Assembly: GCF_003148825.1 (NCBI RefSeq)
Contig: NZ_QGGZ01000001.1
Span: forward strand, 682,001 to 746,000
Origin: Streptomyces sp. CG 926
GTDB taxonomy: Bacteria > Actinomycetota > Actinomycetes > Streptomycetales > Streptomycetaceae
DNA: 64,000 nt
Reading direction: 5' to 3'
Shown: positions 55,011 to 63,014 of the stretch, one piece after another
Position numbering within the stretch: the first letter of the stretch is position 1
Layout of the letters: the number at the start of each line of letters is the position of its first letter
The notes under the pieces: generated by a model
Databases searched by the model: none
Seen by the model: the letters and a program-made list of their open reading frames with translations, nothing else
What the model was told of the DNA's origin: nothing
Made by a program: the position numbers and the translations under genes

Positions 55011-56486
55011 TCACGCCTCCCAGATCGCGGCGGCCGTGCGGTCGTCGGCGTAGCCCTTGAGGCGGAGCTGGGTGTCCGCGAGGAAGGCCGCGAGCCCCGG
55101 CGGCTCCGGATCGGCCCAGCGCGCGGCGAGCTCCGCCGGCAGGGCGGCCTCCTCACGCATGGGCTCCGCCAGGCCCCCGGAGCACAGCAGGAGGGTGTCC
55201 CCCGGCCGGGCCACGGCGGCACGGAAGCGGAAGCGGAAACCGCCCTCGGTGCCGTCGGGGCTCTCCTTGTCCTCGGCCGACCCGGCGGGTTCCAGGTCCT
55301 GCCACTGCCCGGAGCGGAGCCGGAACAGTCCGCCCGCGCCGGCGCCGAAGCACACCCGGGTGCGGCACCGGGGGTCCACCGGGAGCAGCAGCCCGCGCAG
55401 GCCGGCGGTGTACGCCGACTCCGCGAGCCCGCGCTCGGCGGCGCTCGCCCGCAGCCGTCCGTAGCCGCGGTCGGTGAGGCGCTGGAGTCCCGACCGTAGG
55501 GCGTCGCGGTGCCCGCCGCGGATGTCCTCGGCCAGCCTGTCCTGGCTGCGCCCGACGGCGGACGCGACCGTGCGGCACAGTTCGGCGGCGGCCTCGGCTG
55601 CGCCGGGGGCGGCCCGGTCCCCGCCCGCGAGGGCCACCAGGATCAGCGCGTCGTCGCCGCTGCCGAAGCGGGCGGTGAGCAGGAAGTCGCGGCGGGCCTC
55701 GCCGCGGTAGCGGGCGGAGTCCCCGCGCAGGGAGGCGGCGCGCAGGGTGTAGGTGCCGTAGCGGGCCCCCTCCAGGACGGTGTCCGGGGTCAGCCCGTCG
55801 AGGGCGGCCGGGTCGGCGGGCGGGAGGGCTCCCGGTTCGGGGGCGTAGGTGGGGGCGCGATCGCCCAGGTGGGAAACCGCGGGCCGGACGGCCCCCGGGC
55901 GGGCCGCCACAGGCTCGGGCCGCTGCTCGGGCCCGGCCTCGGGCTCGGCCCCCCGCTCCGGCCCCCGCTCGGGCCCCTGCTCGGGCTCGGCGACGGACGC
56001 GGGCTGCGGTGCCGGATCGAACCAGGCCTCCGGGCTCGGCGCCTCGGGGTGCCGCACCGGCAGCTCGGGCCCGCGCACCGGTGGTACGGCCACGCCCCCG
56101 AGCGCGTACCCGGTGGCGTCGCCCGCCCGGGGATCGCGCGGCGGCGGGAGGCTGGGCAGGGTCGGGGTCGCCACCGGCTCCCCCTGCCGGGGTCCGGGCA
56201 GCAGCGGCTCCGGGGCGCGCGGAGGTTCCGGCGGGCCCGGGTCCGGTGCGAGGTCCGGTGCCGGTGCCAGGCCCGTGGCAGGCGCCCTGGTCGGGCCCGG
56301 GGCCGTGCTCGGCGCCGCAGCCGGGGCCGGCGCCGCGGGCGGTGCCGGGGCCGCCGCCGGGTCCGTCGTCACGCCCGCCGCCGAGCGGAACCGGTTGTCC
56401 AGGGTGTCCCCCGGGTCGGGTTCCGCTCCCGCGTCCGGGCCCTCGTAGAGCTTCTGCCACCAGTCGTCCGCGCCCTGCTGACTCAT
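55011..56486 (-). CDS. PP2C-like serine/threonine phosphatase with a long disordered N-terminus
   Basis: 491 residues. After a short helical start (MSQQGADDWWQKLYEGPD), residues 40-225 are Pro/Ala/Glu-rich and disordered, with several PEPEQGPERGP-type repeats. The C-terminal 260 residues form a PP2C-like domain: RYGTYTLRAASLRGDSARYRGEARRD, then ALILVALAGGD in place of the usual DGMGG, GDTLLLCSGGLAEP and DDRTAAAIWE. The second metal-site Asp residues (GDT and DDRT) are present, but the canonical first DG pair is altered, so activity may be weak or unusual. Such proteins often work with FHA or vWA signalling proteins. Upstream lies the subtilisin terminator. Confidence 0.85.
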   Translation of the reverse strand: MSQQGADDWWQKLYEGPDAGAEPDPGDTLDNRFRSAAGVTTDPAAAPAPPAAPAPAAAPSTAPGPTRAPATGLAPAPDLAPDPGPPEPPRAPEPLLPGPRQGEPVATPTLPSLPPPRDPRAGDATGYALGGVAVPPVRGPELPVRHPEAPSPEAWFDPAPQPASVAEPEQGPERGPERGAEPEAGPEQRPEPVAARPGAVRPAVSHLGDRAPTYAPEPGALPPADPAALDGLTPDTVLEGARYGTYTLRAASLRGDSARYRGEARRDFLLTARFGSGDDALILVALAGGDRAAPGAAEAAAELCRTVASAVGRSQDRLAEDIRGGHRDALRSGLQRLTDRGYGRLRASAAERGLAESAYTAGLRGLLLPVDPRCRTRVCFGAGAGGLFRLRSGQWQDLEPAGSAEDKESPDGTEGGFRFRFRAAVARPGDTLLLCSGGLAEPMREEAALPAELAARWADPEPPGLAAFLADTQLRLKGYADDRTAAAIWEA

Positions 56487-56537
56487 GGCTTCATTCTCGG
56501 CCCCCCATGGGGGCGGAAAACGCCGAATGCGGGAAAA

Positions 56538-56567
56538 GGGTCCACCGGACCGTCGTCCGGTGGACCC
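56538..56567 (-). terminator. Terminator after the subtilisin gene
   Basis: A perfect 13-bp stem (GGGTCCACCGGAC and complement) with a 4-nt loop CGTC lies 22 bp past the stop, upstream of the phosphatase gene. Confidence 0.9.
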
Positions 56568-56588
56568 CTCCCCTGTCAGTCGTACGGA

Positions 56589-59500
56589 TCAGCGCACGTC
56601 GTACGCGCGCACGACCGTCTGGGTGACCGTGGCGCCCTTCGCGTCGGTCAGTTCGACCTTCAGCGACACCGGCTTGCCGGAGGCTCCGGCGTGGTCGACG
56701 ACCGCGTCCCACCGGCCGGCGTGCTCGCCCACCTTCGCCTCGGTCCAGTGCTCGCCGTCGTAGGAGTACGACAGCTTCGCCGACTTCAGCGCACCGGGCG
56801 TGTAGCCCACGTGGCCGGTGACGCCGAGCCCGATGCGCAGGCCGTCCGCCGCCGCTACCGTCTTCGTCCCGTCCAGCGGGGCCGTGTACCGGGGGAAGAG
56901 GATCCCGAGCCCCTGCGAGTACGCCGACGCGTCGAGCTTCGAGGTGAAGCCCCAAGTGGTCCGCACCGCCGTGGAGCGCTGCCAGACCCGGGCGGGCGCG
57001 CCGATCTTCTCGATGGACTGGGTCAGTTCGTAGCGGCCCTCCTCGGCGGGCACCTCGAAGACCCCGAAGGGGTACCAGCTCTCGCCGACGACCTCGCCGC
57101 CCCGCTTGAGTTCCAGAGAGCCGATGTCACCGAAGGAGCCCGGCTGGGCGGCGTGGGCGCTGTCGCCCCACATGGCGGGGGCGAAGCCGATCAGGTTGCC
57201 CTGCCGCTCGGCGGCCAGGGTCTCCCGGCCCGCGAGGTCGCGCGGCGCCACCGGGCCGGTGACCCCGTCGTACCAGGTGGCCGTGGTCCGCTGTCCCTGG
57301 GTGTAGGTACGCTGCTCGCCGACCATGAACTCGCCCCAGGGGAAGCTGCTGGAGAGCAGCTGGTCCCAGGCCGTGTCCCCGGCGGAGTGGTACTCGGTGC
57401 GCGTGCCCGGTGCCGCGACGGTCTCGATGCCGCCGAAGTACACGGCGGTGCCGATCGGCCGGTAGGCGCCTGCCATGTCGATGAAGTCGGCCGCCACGCC
57501 CATGGAGTTGTAGGTGGATTCGGTCCGGCCGAGGTCGCGGTCGCGCACCCGGTAGGTGTGGCCGCCCTTGACCTCTCCCTTCTCGGGGTGGGCGAGGGAG
57601 TAGACGTACGGACTGTTCGCCTCGGCCTTCCAGGACAGGTCGACCTTGCCGGTCGCGAGCCGGGCCGACAGAGCCTTCGCCTCGGCCGCCTCGATGGTCA
57701 GCGCGGGCAAGGCGCCGCCGGTGTAGCCGGTGAACCCGGTCCAGCGGCCGGGGGCGTCACGGTGGGCGAGGACCGCCCTGGCGCCGGCGGCCCGCGCGTT
57801 CCGCGCGACCTCGTACAGGGCGCCGTCGACCGCCTTCACCAGGACGACCGCGTCCTTCGCGCCCGCCGCGGCGAGTTCCTCGGGGGTGCCGGAACCGGCG
57901 TCGACCAGCGGCGCGGCGCCGACTCCGTCGAGGTTGTCGCTGCCGGTGGAGGCGGTGATCGGGTGCAGGACCGGGCCGCCGACGACCTTCAGCTCGGAGA
58001 CGAGCGGCGCGGCGGCCCGCCAGTACGAGGCGAACTCGAAGTCGCCGTCCTTCGCGCGTCCTTCGACAGAGGCGTAGAAACCGCGGATGGTGCGGCCGCC
58101 CATGGCGGTGCCCGCGTGCAGCCAGACGTCGTCCCAGCTTCGGGCGAATCCGAGGGTGGTGTTGCGGGCTTCGACCGGCTTGTCGGCGGCGATGTCCAGA
58201 CGCCCGGCCTTACGGGCGTCCAGGACGACGGTGGTGTCCTTCCTCAACTCGACCTGGGGGCGGCCGAGATAGGTGAGGGAGTCGATCAGTTCGGCGCCCT
58301 CGCCGGCGTCGGGGGTAGCGACGAAGGCGGAGAGGAAGTACGCGCCGGGGCGCACCCGGTAGACCTGGTCGGCGGCGCCCTCGTTGAAGCGGCGCTCGCC
58401 GGTGGCGTCGTCGGTGCCGATCACGTCCAGCGAGGAGGGACCGGCGGCCGGCTTGCCCGCGCGGTCGACGAGCTTGACGCGCAGGGTCACCGTCTCGGGC
58501 TCGACGTAGAGCGAGAAGGGGGTGGAGACGCGCACGCCGTTGGCGGTGGCGACGACGCGGCCGGTGACGTCCCCGTACTGGGAACGCTCCAGCTTCGCCG
58601 TCGGGTCGAGGGCGAGCGGCACCCGGGTGGTGGCGCCGGCCGGGACCGTGACGGTACGCCGCTCCAGGCGGGCCACCTGCCCTCGGACGGGCGAGCCGTC
58701 GTTGCCGGTGACCTTCTCGACGGCCAGGTTCAGGGTGACGGGGCTCTTGCCCGTGTTGGTGTACGGGACCTCGACGGTGGTGCGGTCGCTGCGGTCCTGC
58801 GGCCAGTTGTACGCGCCGCCCTGGACGGCGGGGGCACCGGTCACGGTGGTGTCGATCGCGGCCTTCACGTCGAGGCGGCCGCCGCCGGTCTCCCGTACGT
58901 CGCCGGGGACCCTGGTGTCGGCGGAACCGACGAGGGCGGCCTTGATCTGCTGCCCGCTCCAGTCGGGGTGGCGCTGCTTGACGACGGCGGCGGCGCCCGC
59001 GACGTGCGGGGTGGCCATCGAGGTGCCGGACATGGACCGGTAGGCGTACACCCCGCGGCCGCCCGCGGCGGCGGCGGAGATCCCGACGCCGGGGGCGGCG
59101 ATCTCGGGCTTGAGGGTGTGCTGGAGTCCGGCCGGGCCCCGGCTGGAGAACGGGGCCGTCGTGTCGTCGCGGTCGACGGCGCCCACGGTCAGGACGGAGG
59201 GCGCGCAACCGGGCGAGGAGACCGTGTTGTTGCCGGGGCCGGAGTTGCCGGCGGCGACGACGAACAGCGGGCCCTGCTGGGAGAGCCGTTCGGCGGCGGC
59301 GGCCAGCGGGTCGTCGCAGGCGGTCTGCGAGGGGTCGCCGAGGCTCATGGAGACCACGTCGGCCTTGGACTCCACGGCCCATTCCATGCCCGCGATGATC
59401 CACGAATCGAGGCCGTAGCCTCCGTCGTTCAGGACCTTGCCGCTGAGCAGTTCGGCGCCGGGGGCCACGCCCTTCTTGGCGCCGCCGCTCTCGGCGCCGG

Positions 59501-60359
59501 AGCCGCCGACGGTGGAGATGGTGTGGGTGCCGTGGCCCTGCCGGTCCGCGTCGGTGTCGGAGTCGGTGAAGTTCTTCGAGGCGGCGACCCGGCCCCGGAG
59601 GTCGGGGTGGTCCGGATCGGTGCCGGTGTCGAGGACGGCGACCTTGGTGCCCTTGCCGTCGTACCCGGCGGCCCAGGCGGCGGTGGCGGCGACCTGGCGG
59701 GTGGAACGCTCCAGGTTCGCCCGGACCTTGCCGTCCAGCCACAGCTTCTTCAGTCCGCCCGAGACGGAGCGTGAGCGGGCGTCCGTACCGGTGACGTCGG
59801 ACCAGAAGGCGGCGGCCTGCTCCTTGTCGGCGGCGAGGGCGACGGCGCCGATGGAGCCGAGGACGAGGGAGCGCTCGGCGCCGCGGGGCGCGGGCGGGGC
59901 GTTGCGCGCGACGTTCACGGAGCCGTCGTAGACCGCGATGAGCGGGAGCTTCCCGGTGTGCGCGTCGTCGTAGCCCTGCCGGACGAGGCCGGTGACGTTG
60001 AAGAGCTCGGGGTCGACCTTGCCGGCGGCGAGGGCTCCCACCGCGCCCTCGGGGTAGACGTACAGGTCCTTGCCCGACTGCCGGGTCTGTACGAGTGGCT
60101 GCGCGCCGTCGGCGCGGGGCATCGCGGTGGCGGCGGTGCGGCCGGCCGCGTCGGTGGACACCAGGATCCGGTCGCCGGTGACCAGGGTCACCGTGACCGG
60201 GGCGGTGGGCTGCTGCCCGGCAGCCTCACTTCCGACGAGCGGTCTGTGCCCCGCTCCGGGCGCTCCGTCGGCCGGCTGCGCCGCCGTCGGGGCGACGGCG
60301 GTGACGGCCAGGACGGCCGCTGCGGCCGCCCCGAGTGCCGTACGCGATATCGGACGCAT
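56589..60359 (-). CDS. Secreted subtilisin-like (S8) peptidase, 1256 residues
   Basis: ATG 60359 follows GGGGAGAG. A Sec signal peptide ends AQPA near 27-30 (LGAAAAAVLAVTAVAP core). A propeptide region reaches about 220. The catalytic domain has Asp244 (VAVLDTGTD), His277 (GHGTHT) and Ser447 (GTSMATP), with the oxyanion Asn372 in AAGNSG. The C-terminal 700 residues hold beta-sandwich domains, including a segment resembling a PA insert (GAKDAVVLVKAVDGALYEVARNARAAGARAVLAH) and an Ig-like end. Large S8 proteases of this build are common in Streptomyces and degrade external protein. A regulator is encoded divergently 150 bp away, which suggests local control. Confidence 0.95.
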   Translation of the reverse strand: MRPISRTALGAAAAAVLAVTAVAPTAAQPADGAPGAGHRPLVGSEAAGQQPTAPVTVTLVTGDRILVSTDAAGRTAATAMPRADGAQPLVQTRQSGKDLYVYPEGAVGALAAGKVDPELFNVTGLVRQGYDDAHTGKLPLIAVYDGSVNVARNAPPAPRGAERSLVLGSIGAVALAADKEQAAAFWSDVTGTDARSRSVSGGLKKLWLDGKVRANLERSTRQVAATAAWAAGYDGKGTKVAVLDTGTDPDHPDLRGRVAASKNFTDSDTDADRQGHGTHTISTVGGSGAESGGAKKGVAPGAELLSGKVLNDGGYGLDSWIIAGMEWAVESKADVVSMSLGDPSQTACDDPLAAAAERLSQQGPLFVVAAGNSGPGNNTVSSPGCAPSVLTVGAVDRDDTTAPFSSRGPAGLQHTLKPEIAAPGVGISAAAAGGRGVYAYRSMSGTSMATPHVAGAAAVVKQRHPDWSGQQIKAALVGSADTRVPGDVRETGGGRLDVKAAIDTTVTGAPAVQGGAYNWPQDRSDRTTVEVPYTNTGKSPVTLNLAVEKVTGNDGSPVRGQVARLERRTVTVPAGATTRVPLALDPTAKLERSQYGDVTGRVVATANGVRVSTPFSLYVEPETVTLRVKLVDRAGKPAAGPSSLDVIGTDDATGERRFNEGAADQVYRVRPGAYFLSAFVATPDAGEGAELIDSLTYLGRPQVELRKDTTVVLDARKAGRLDIAADKPVEARNTTLGFARSWDDVWLHAGTAMGGRTIRGFYASVEGRAKDGDFEFASYWRAAAPLVSELKVVGGPVLHPITASTGSDNLDGVGAAPLVDAGSGTPEELAAAGAKDAVVLVKAVDGALYEVARNARAAGARAVLAHRDAPGRWTGFTGYTGGALPALTIEAAEAKALSARLATGKVDLSWKAEANSPYVYSLAHPEKGEVKGGHTYRVRDRDLGRTESTYNSMGVAADFIDMAGAYRPIGTAVYFGGIETVAAPGTRTEYHSAGDTAWDQLLSSSFPWGEFMVGEQRTYTQGQRTTATWYDGVTGPVAPRDLAGRETLAAERQGNLIGFAPAMWGDSAHAAQPGSFGDIGSLELKRGGEVVGESWYPFGVFEVPAEEGRYELTQSIEKIGAPARVWQRSTAVRTTWGFTSKLDASAYSQGLGILFPRYTAPLDGTKTVAAADGLRIGLGVTGHVGYTPGALKSAKLSYSYDGEHWTEAKVGEHAGRWDAVVDHAGASGKPVSLKVELTDAKGATVTQTVVRAYDVR

Positions 60360-60512
60360 CGCTCTCCCCAGGTGAATTCCGGCCAACTGCTGCGTTGCAC
60401 GGCGAAAGCGCCGCGTAAATGGCTTCTGGCCGGCGGTTGTTGGTGCTGCGGTGGCGTCACCTTGGCAGAGTGGCGGCAGGTGCGGCGATGATGGCCGCGG
60501 CGGGTTTGCGCC

Positions 60513-61535
60513 GTGGCCGCTTCCCGCCAGGCGCGTGTCGAAAGGTGGGTGGACGGGTTGCTGGGTGCCATAGGCCTGGACGAGGGCCAGGAGTCGGCGT
60601 ACCGCGCGTTGGTCGCGCTGGGTGCCGCGGAGGTACCCGACCTCGCGCACCGGCTGACGCTGCCGGTGCCGCACACCGAGCGGGCCCTGCGCCACCTGGA
60701 GCGGCAGGGTCTGGCGGCGCAGTCCTCGGCCCGGCCCGGGCGCTGGGTGGCCGCACCGCCCGGCGTCGCCCTCGGGGCCCTGCTGACCCAGCAGCGGCAC
60801 GAACTGGAGCAGGCGGAGCTGGCGGCGGCGCTGCTGGCCGAGGAGTACCGGGCGGAGGCGACGGAGCCGGCGGTGCACGACCTCGTGGAGGTGGTGCAGG
60901 GCGCGAGCGCGGTGGCGCACCGCTTCCACCAGATCCAGCTGGGCGCGGAGAAGGAGGTCTGCGCGCTGGTCACCGGCCGGCCGCAGGTGGTGACGGGGAC
61001 CGACAACGACGCGGAGGACCGGGCCTGCGTGCGCGGGGTCGACTACCGGGTGGTCATCGAGCGGGAGGTGCTGACCCTGCCGCGCGGGATCCGGGAGGCG
61101 TCGACGGCGCTGGCGCGCGGCGAGCAGGTCCGGGTGACGGAGCGGGTCCCGACGAAACTGGTGATCGCGGACCGGACGCTGGCCCTGGTCCCGCTGACGG
61201 CCCGCGGGGCGGAGCCGGCGGCACTGGTGGTGCACGCCTCGGGGCTGCTGGAGTCCCTGACCGGCCTGTTCGAGGCGGTGTGGCGGGAGTCGCTGCCGCT
61301 GAGGCTGGGGGCGGCCGGTTCGGCGGAGGAGGCCGGCGGCAGCCCCGACGCCACGGACCTGGAGATCCTCTCGCTGCTCCTGGCGGGCATGACGGACGCG
61401 AGCGTGGCCAAGCACCTGGAGCTGGGGCTGCGGACGGTGCAGCGACGGGTCAAGGGCCTGATGGAACTGTCCGGGGTGACGACCCGGCTGCAGCTGGGCT
61501 GGCACGCGTACGAGCGGGGCTGGGTGGCCCGATAG
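60513..61535 (+). CDS. Two-HTH transcriptional regulator (TrmB-like N-terminus, LuxR-type C-terminus)
   Basis: 340 residues if GTG 60513 is the start; no good ribosome site precedes it, and in-frame GTG 60549 after GAAAGG is an alternative. An N-terminal winged helix (LDEGQESAYRALVALGAAEVPDLAHRLTL) like TrmB precedes a phospholipase-D-like middle domain. The C-terminal helix-turn-helix (about 275-335, DLEILSLLLAGMTDASVAKHLELGLRTVQRRVKGLM) is of LuxR/GerE kind. The gene is divergent from the secreted S8 peptidase and is probably its regulator, an arrangement seen often in Streptomyces. Confidence 0.88.
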   Translation: MAASRQARVERWVDGLLGAIGLDEGQESAYRALVALGAAEVPDLAHRLTLPVPHTERALRHLERQGLAAQSSARPGRWVAAPPGVALGALLTQQRHELEQAELAAALLAEEYRAEATEPAVHDLVEVVQGASAVAHRFHQIQLGAEKEVCALVTGRPQVVTGTDNDAEDRACVRGVDYRVVIEREVLTLPRGIREASTALARGEQVRVTERVPTKLVIADRTLALVPLTARGAEPAALVVHASGLLESLTGLFEAVWRESLPLRLGAAGSAEEAGGSPDATDLEILSLLLAGMTDASVAKHLELGLRTVQRRVKGLMELSGVTTRLQLGWHAYERGWVAR

Positions 61536-61559
61536 CCCCAGGTCGGTCAGGCTGAGCGC

Positions 61560-62042
61560 ATGGATCTGCCTCAGCTGCTGCTGGTGGGGCTGGTGCTGCT
61601 GCTCGGGGTGGTCGGAGTACTGATCCCGGGTGTGCCGGGCACCTGGCTGGTGTGGGCGGGGCTGATGTGGTGGGCGTTGCACGTGCGCTCGTCGCTCGCC
61701 TGGTCGCTGCTGGTCGCGGCGACGGCCCTGCTGCTGGTGGTCCAGGTGGTGAAGTGGCTGCTGCCGCCCCGGAAGGTGCGGGGGGTGGGCGTCACCCCCC
61801 GGATGGCGGTGTTCGCGGGGGTCGGGGCGGTCCTGGGCTTCGTCCTGGTTCCGGTGGTGGGGGCGGTACCGGGCTTCGTGGGCGGCATCTACCTGTGCGA
61901 GCGGCTCCGCCTGGGCACCCACGGCGAGGCCTGGGCGTCGGTGCGGGCGGTGATGCGGGCGGTGGGGACGAGCGTGCTGGTGGAGCTGTTCGCGTGCCTG
62001 ATGGTGGTGGGGGCGTGGGTGGGAGCGGTGGTGGCGCAGTAG
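61560..62042 (+). CDS. DUF456 membrane protein
   Basis: 160 residues. Hydrophobic segments at about 4-24, 27-42, 47-65, 82-106 and 135-158 give four or five membrane helices. The start MDLPQLLLVGLVLLLGVVGVLIPGVPG, with its PGVPG turn, and the later GAVLGFVLVPVVGAVPGFVGGIYLCE are the DUF456 signature (glycine-zipper-like helices). Function unknown in this family. It begins 24 bp after the regulator stop and may be cotranscribed with it. Confidence 0.9.
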   Translation: MDLPQLLLVGLVLLLGVVGVLIPGVPGTWLVWAGLMWWALHVRSSLAWSLLVAATALLLVVQVVKWLLPPRKVRGVGVTPRMAVFAGVGAVLGFVLVPVVGAVPGFVGGIYLCERLRLGTHGEAWASVRAVMRAVGTSVLVELFACLMVVGAWVGAVVAQ

Positions 62043-62126
62043 CCGCGGCCGCAAGGCCGACAGAGGCTCTCGCGTCGATCGGGGGCTACGCTCTCAGCCC
62101 CTGAGTCGATCGGTCGTGGAGCCGTC

Positions 62127-62633
62127 ATGGACAAGCCCGTTCCCGTCGAGCCGGTCTTCTTCGCCCCGCCGTCCGCCGACCCGGTCGAGGACGCACGCGT
62201 CGCGGTCGTGTGGACGCTGGGGGACCCGGGCCGTGACCTGGATGCGAAGGTGGTCCGGCTGGGCGCGGGGGCCGTCACCGGCGAGGGCGGCGGGACGACC
62301 GTGGGCCTGCTGCTCGTGGTGGTCGCGGGTTCGGGCGAGGTCCGCACGCCCGGCCGCGCGGTGGCGCTCGCCCCCGGCTCCGCGGCCTGGCTGCCGACCG
62401 GCACCCCGCACTCCGTCCGGGCGGGTGACGACGGCCTGACGTACACGCAGGCCCACCGCCGCCGCCCGCCCCTGGACATCGCCCCGCGGCTCGGGTCGGA
62501 CGCCGGTGAACCGGCCTGCCTCCTCCACCTCGTCTGCGACGCGTGCGGACGCCTGGCCGCCGAACGCGACGCCCGGTACTGCACCCGGTGCGGCGCCCTG
62601 CTCGGCGACGACGGGAACCCGGCGGCCCGTTAG
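62127..62633 (+). CDS. Cupin-like protein with a C-terminal zinc ribbon
   Basis: 168 residues. The first 110 residues form a small beta-barrel of cupin type (VVRLGAGAVTGEGGGTTVGLLLVVVAGSGEV, then ALAPGSAAWLPTGTPHSVRAG with the late HSV). Residues 137-155 hold CDAC and CTRC (Cys137, 140, 152, 155), a zinc-ribbon knuckle. The usual first cupin metal motif is degenerate, so it may bind a ligand without catalysis. Tightly convergent with the second peptide gene; only 5 bp separates the stops. Confidence 0.82.
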   Translation: MDKPVPVEPVFFAPPSADPVEDARVAVVWTLGDPGRDLDAKVVRLGAGAVTGEGGGTTVGLLLVVVAGSGEVRTPGRAVALAPGSAAWLPTGTPHSVRAGDDGLTYTQAHRRRPPLDIAPRLGSDAGEPACLLHLVCDACGRLAAERDARYCTRCGALLGDDGNPAAR

Positions 62634-62638
62634 TCCGT

Positions 62639-62836
62639 TCAGTCGATCGGTTTGCCGTTGTAACTGCCGTCGACGCAGATCCACGAGCCCTTGGCCGATT
62701 CGTACTCCACCGATCCGCCGCCGTCCATGCACCTCTGCCCGTCGATGGCGGGCACGGCGGCTTGAACGACGGGAGCCGCGGCGCCGAGCCCGGCCAATAT
62801 CACGGCGGCAATGAACCCGAGAAGTCGTGTACGCAT
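62639..62836 (-). CDS. Small secreted two-cysteine peptide (paralogue of the one at 54616)
   Basis: 65 residues from ATG 62836, with TGGAGG upstream (the frame is open further but only this start gives a signal peptide). The signal peptide is MRTRLLGFIAAVILAGLGAAAPVVQA, cleaved near 26. The mature peptide of about 39 residues has Cys36 in QRCMDGGG and Cys54 in WICVDGS, ending YNGKPID. The pattern C-x-D-G-G-G, 13-14 residues, I-C-[IV]-x-G, NG and a final [IV]-D is shared with the 71-residue peptide 8 kb away. Function unknown. Confidence 0.85.
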   Translation of the reverse strand: MRTRLLGFIAAVILAGLGAAAPVVQAAVPAIDGQRCMDGGGSVEYESAKGSWICVDGSYNGKPID

Positions 62837-62910
62837 CAGGGCCTCCAACAGGAGCGAGCGGCACGGTCGCCACCAGCCTCGCCCCGCGCCGCGTCCAGGC
62901 GCGCACCCTG

Positions 62911-62927
62911 TTGCTCCATTCGGGTGA
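62911..62927 (-). promoter_or_regulatory. 17-nt element shared by the two secreted-peptide genes (copy 2)
   Basis: On the minus strand TCACCCGAATGGAGCAA lies 74 nt before ATG 62836; it differs at one base from the copy at 54523-54539. Surrounding sequence is not otherwise conserved, which argues for selection on the element. Confidence 0.65.
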
Positions 62928-63014
62928 TGCCCGCACCCCCGCCATTGCACAGGAGGCGCGCCGCGACGTCGCACACCAGGGGCGTTCGCCCCGGTGCGGG
63001 AGCAGGCTGATTCC

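Noticed and set aside
55509..59774. A 1421-codon rightward open frame
   Set aside because: It is antisense to the phosphatase and subtilisin genes, both of which have clear catalytic motifs.
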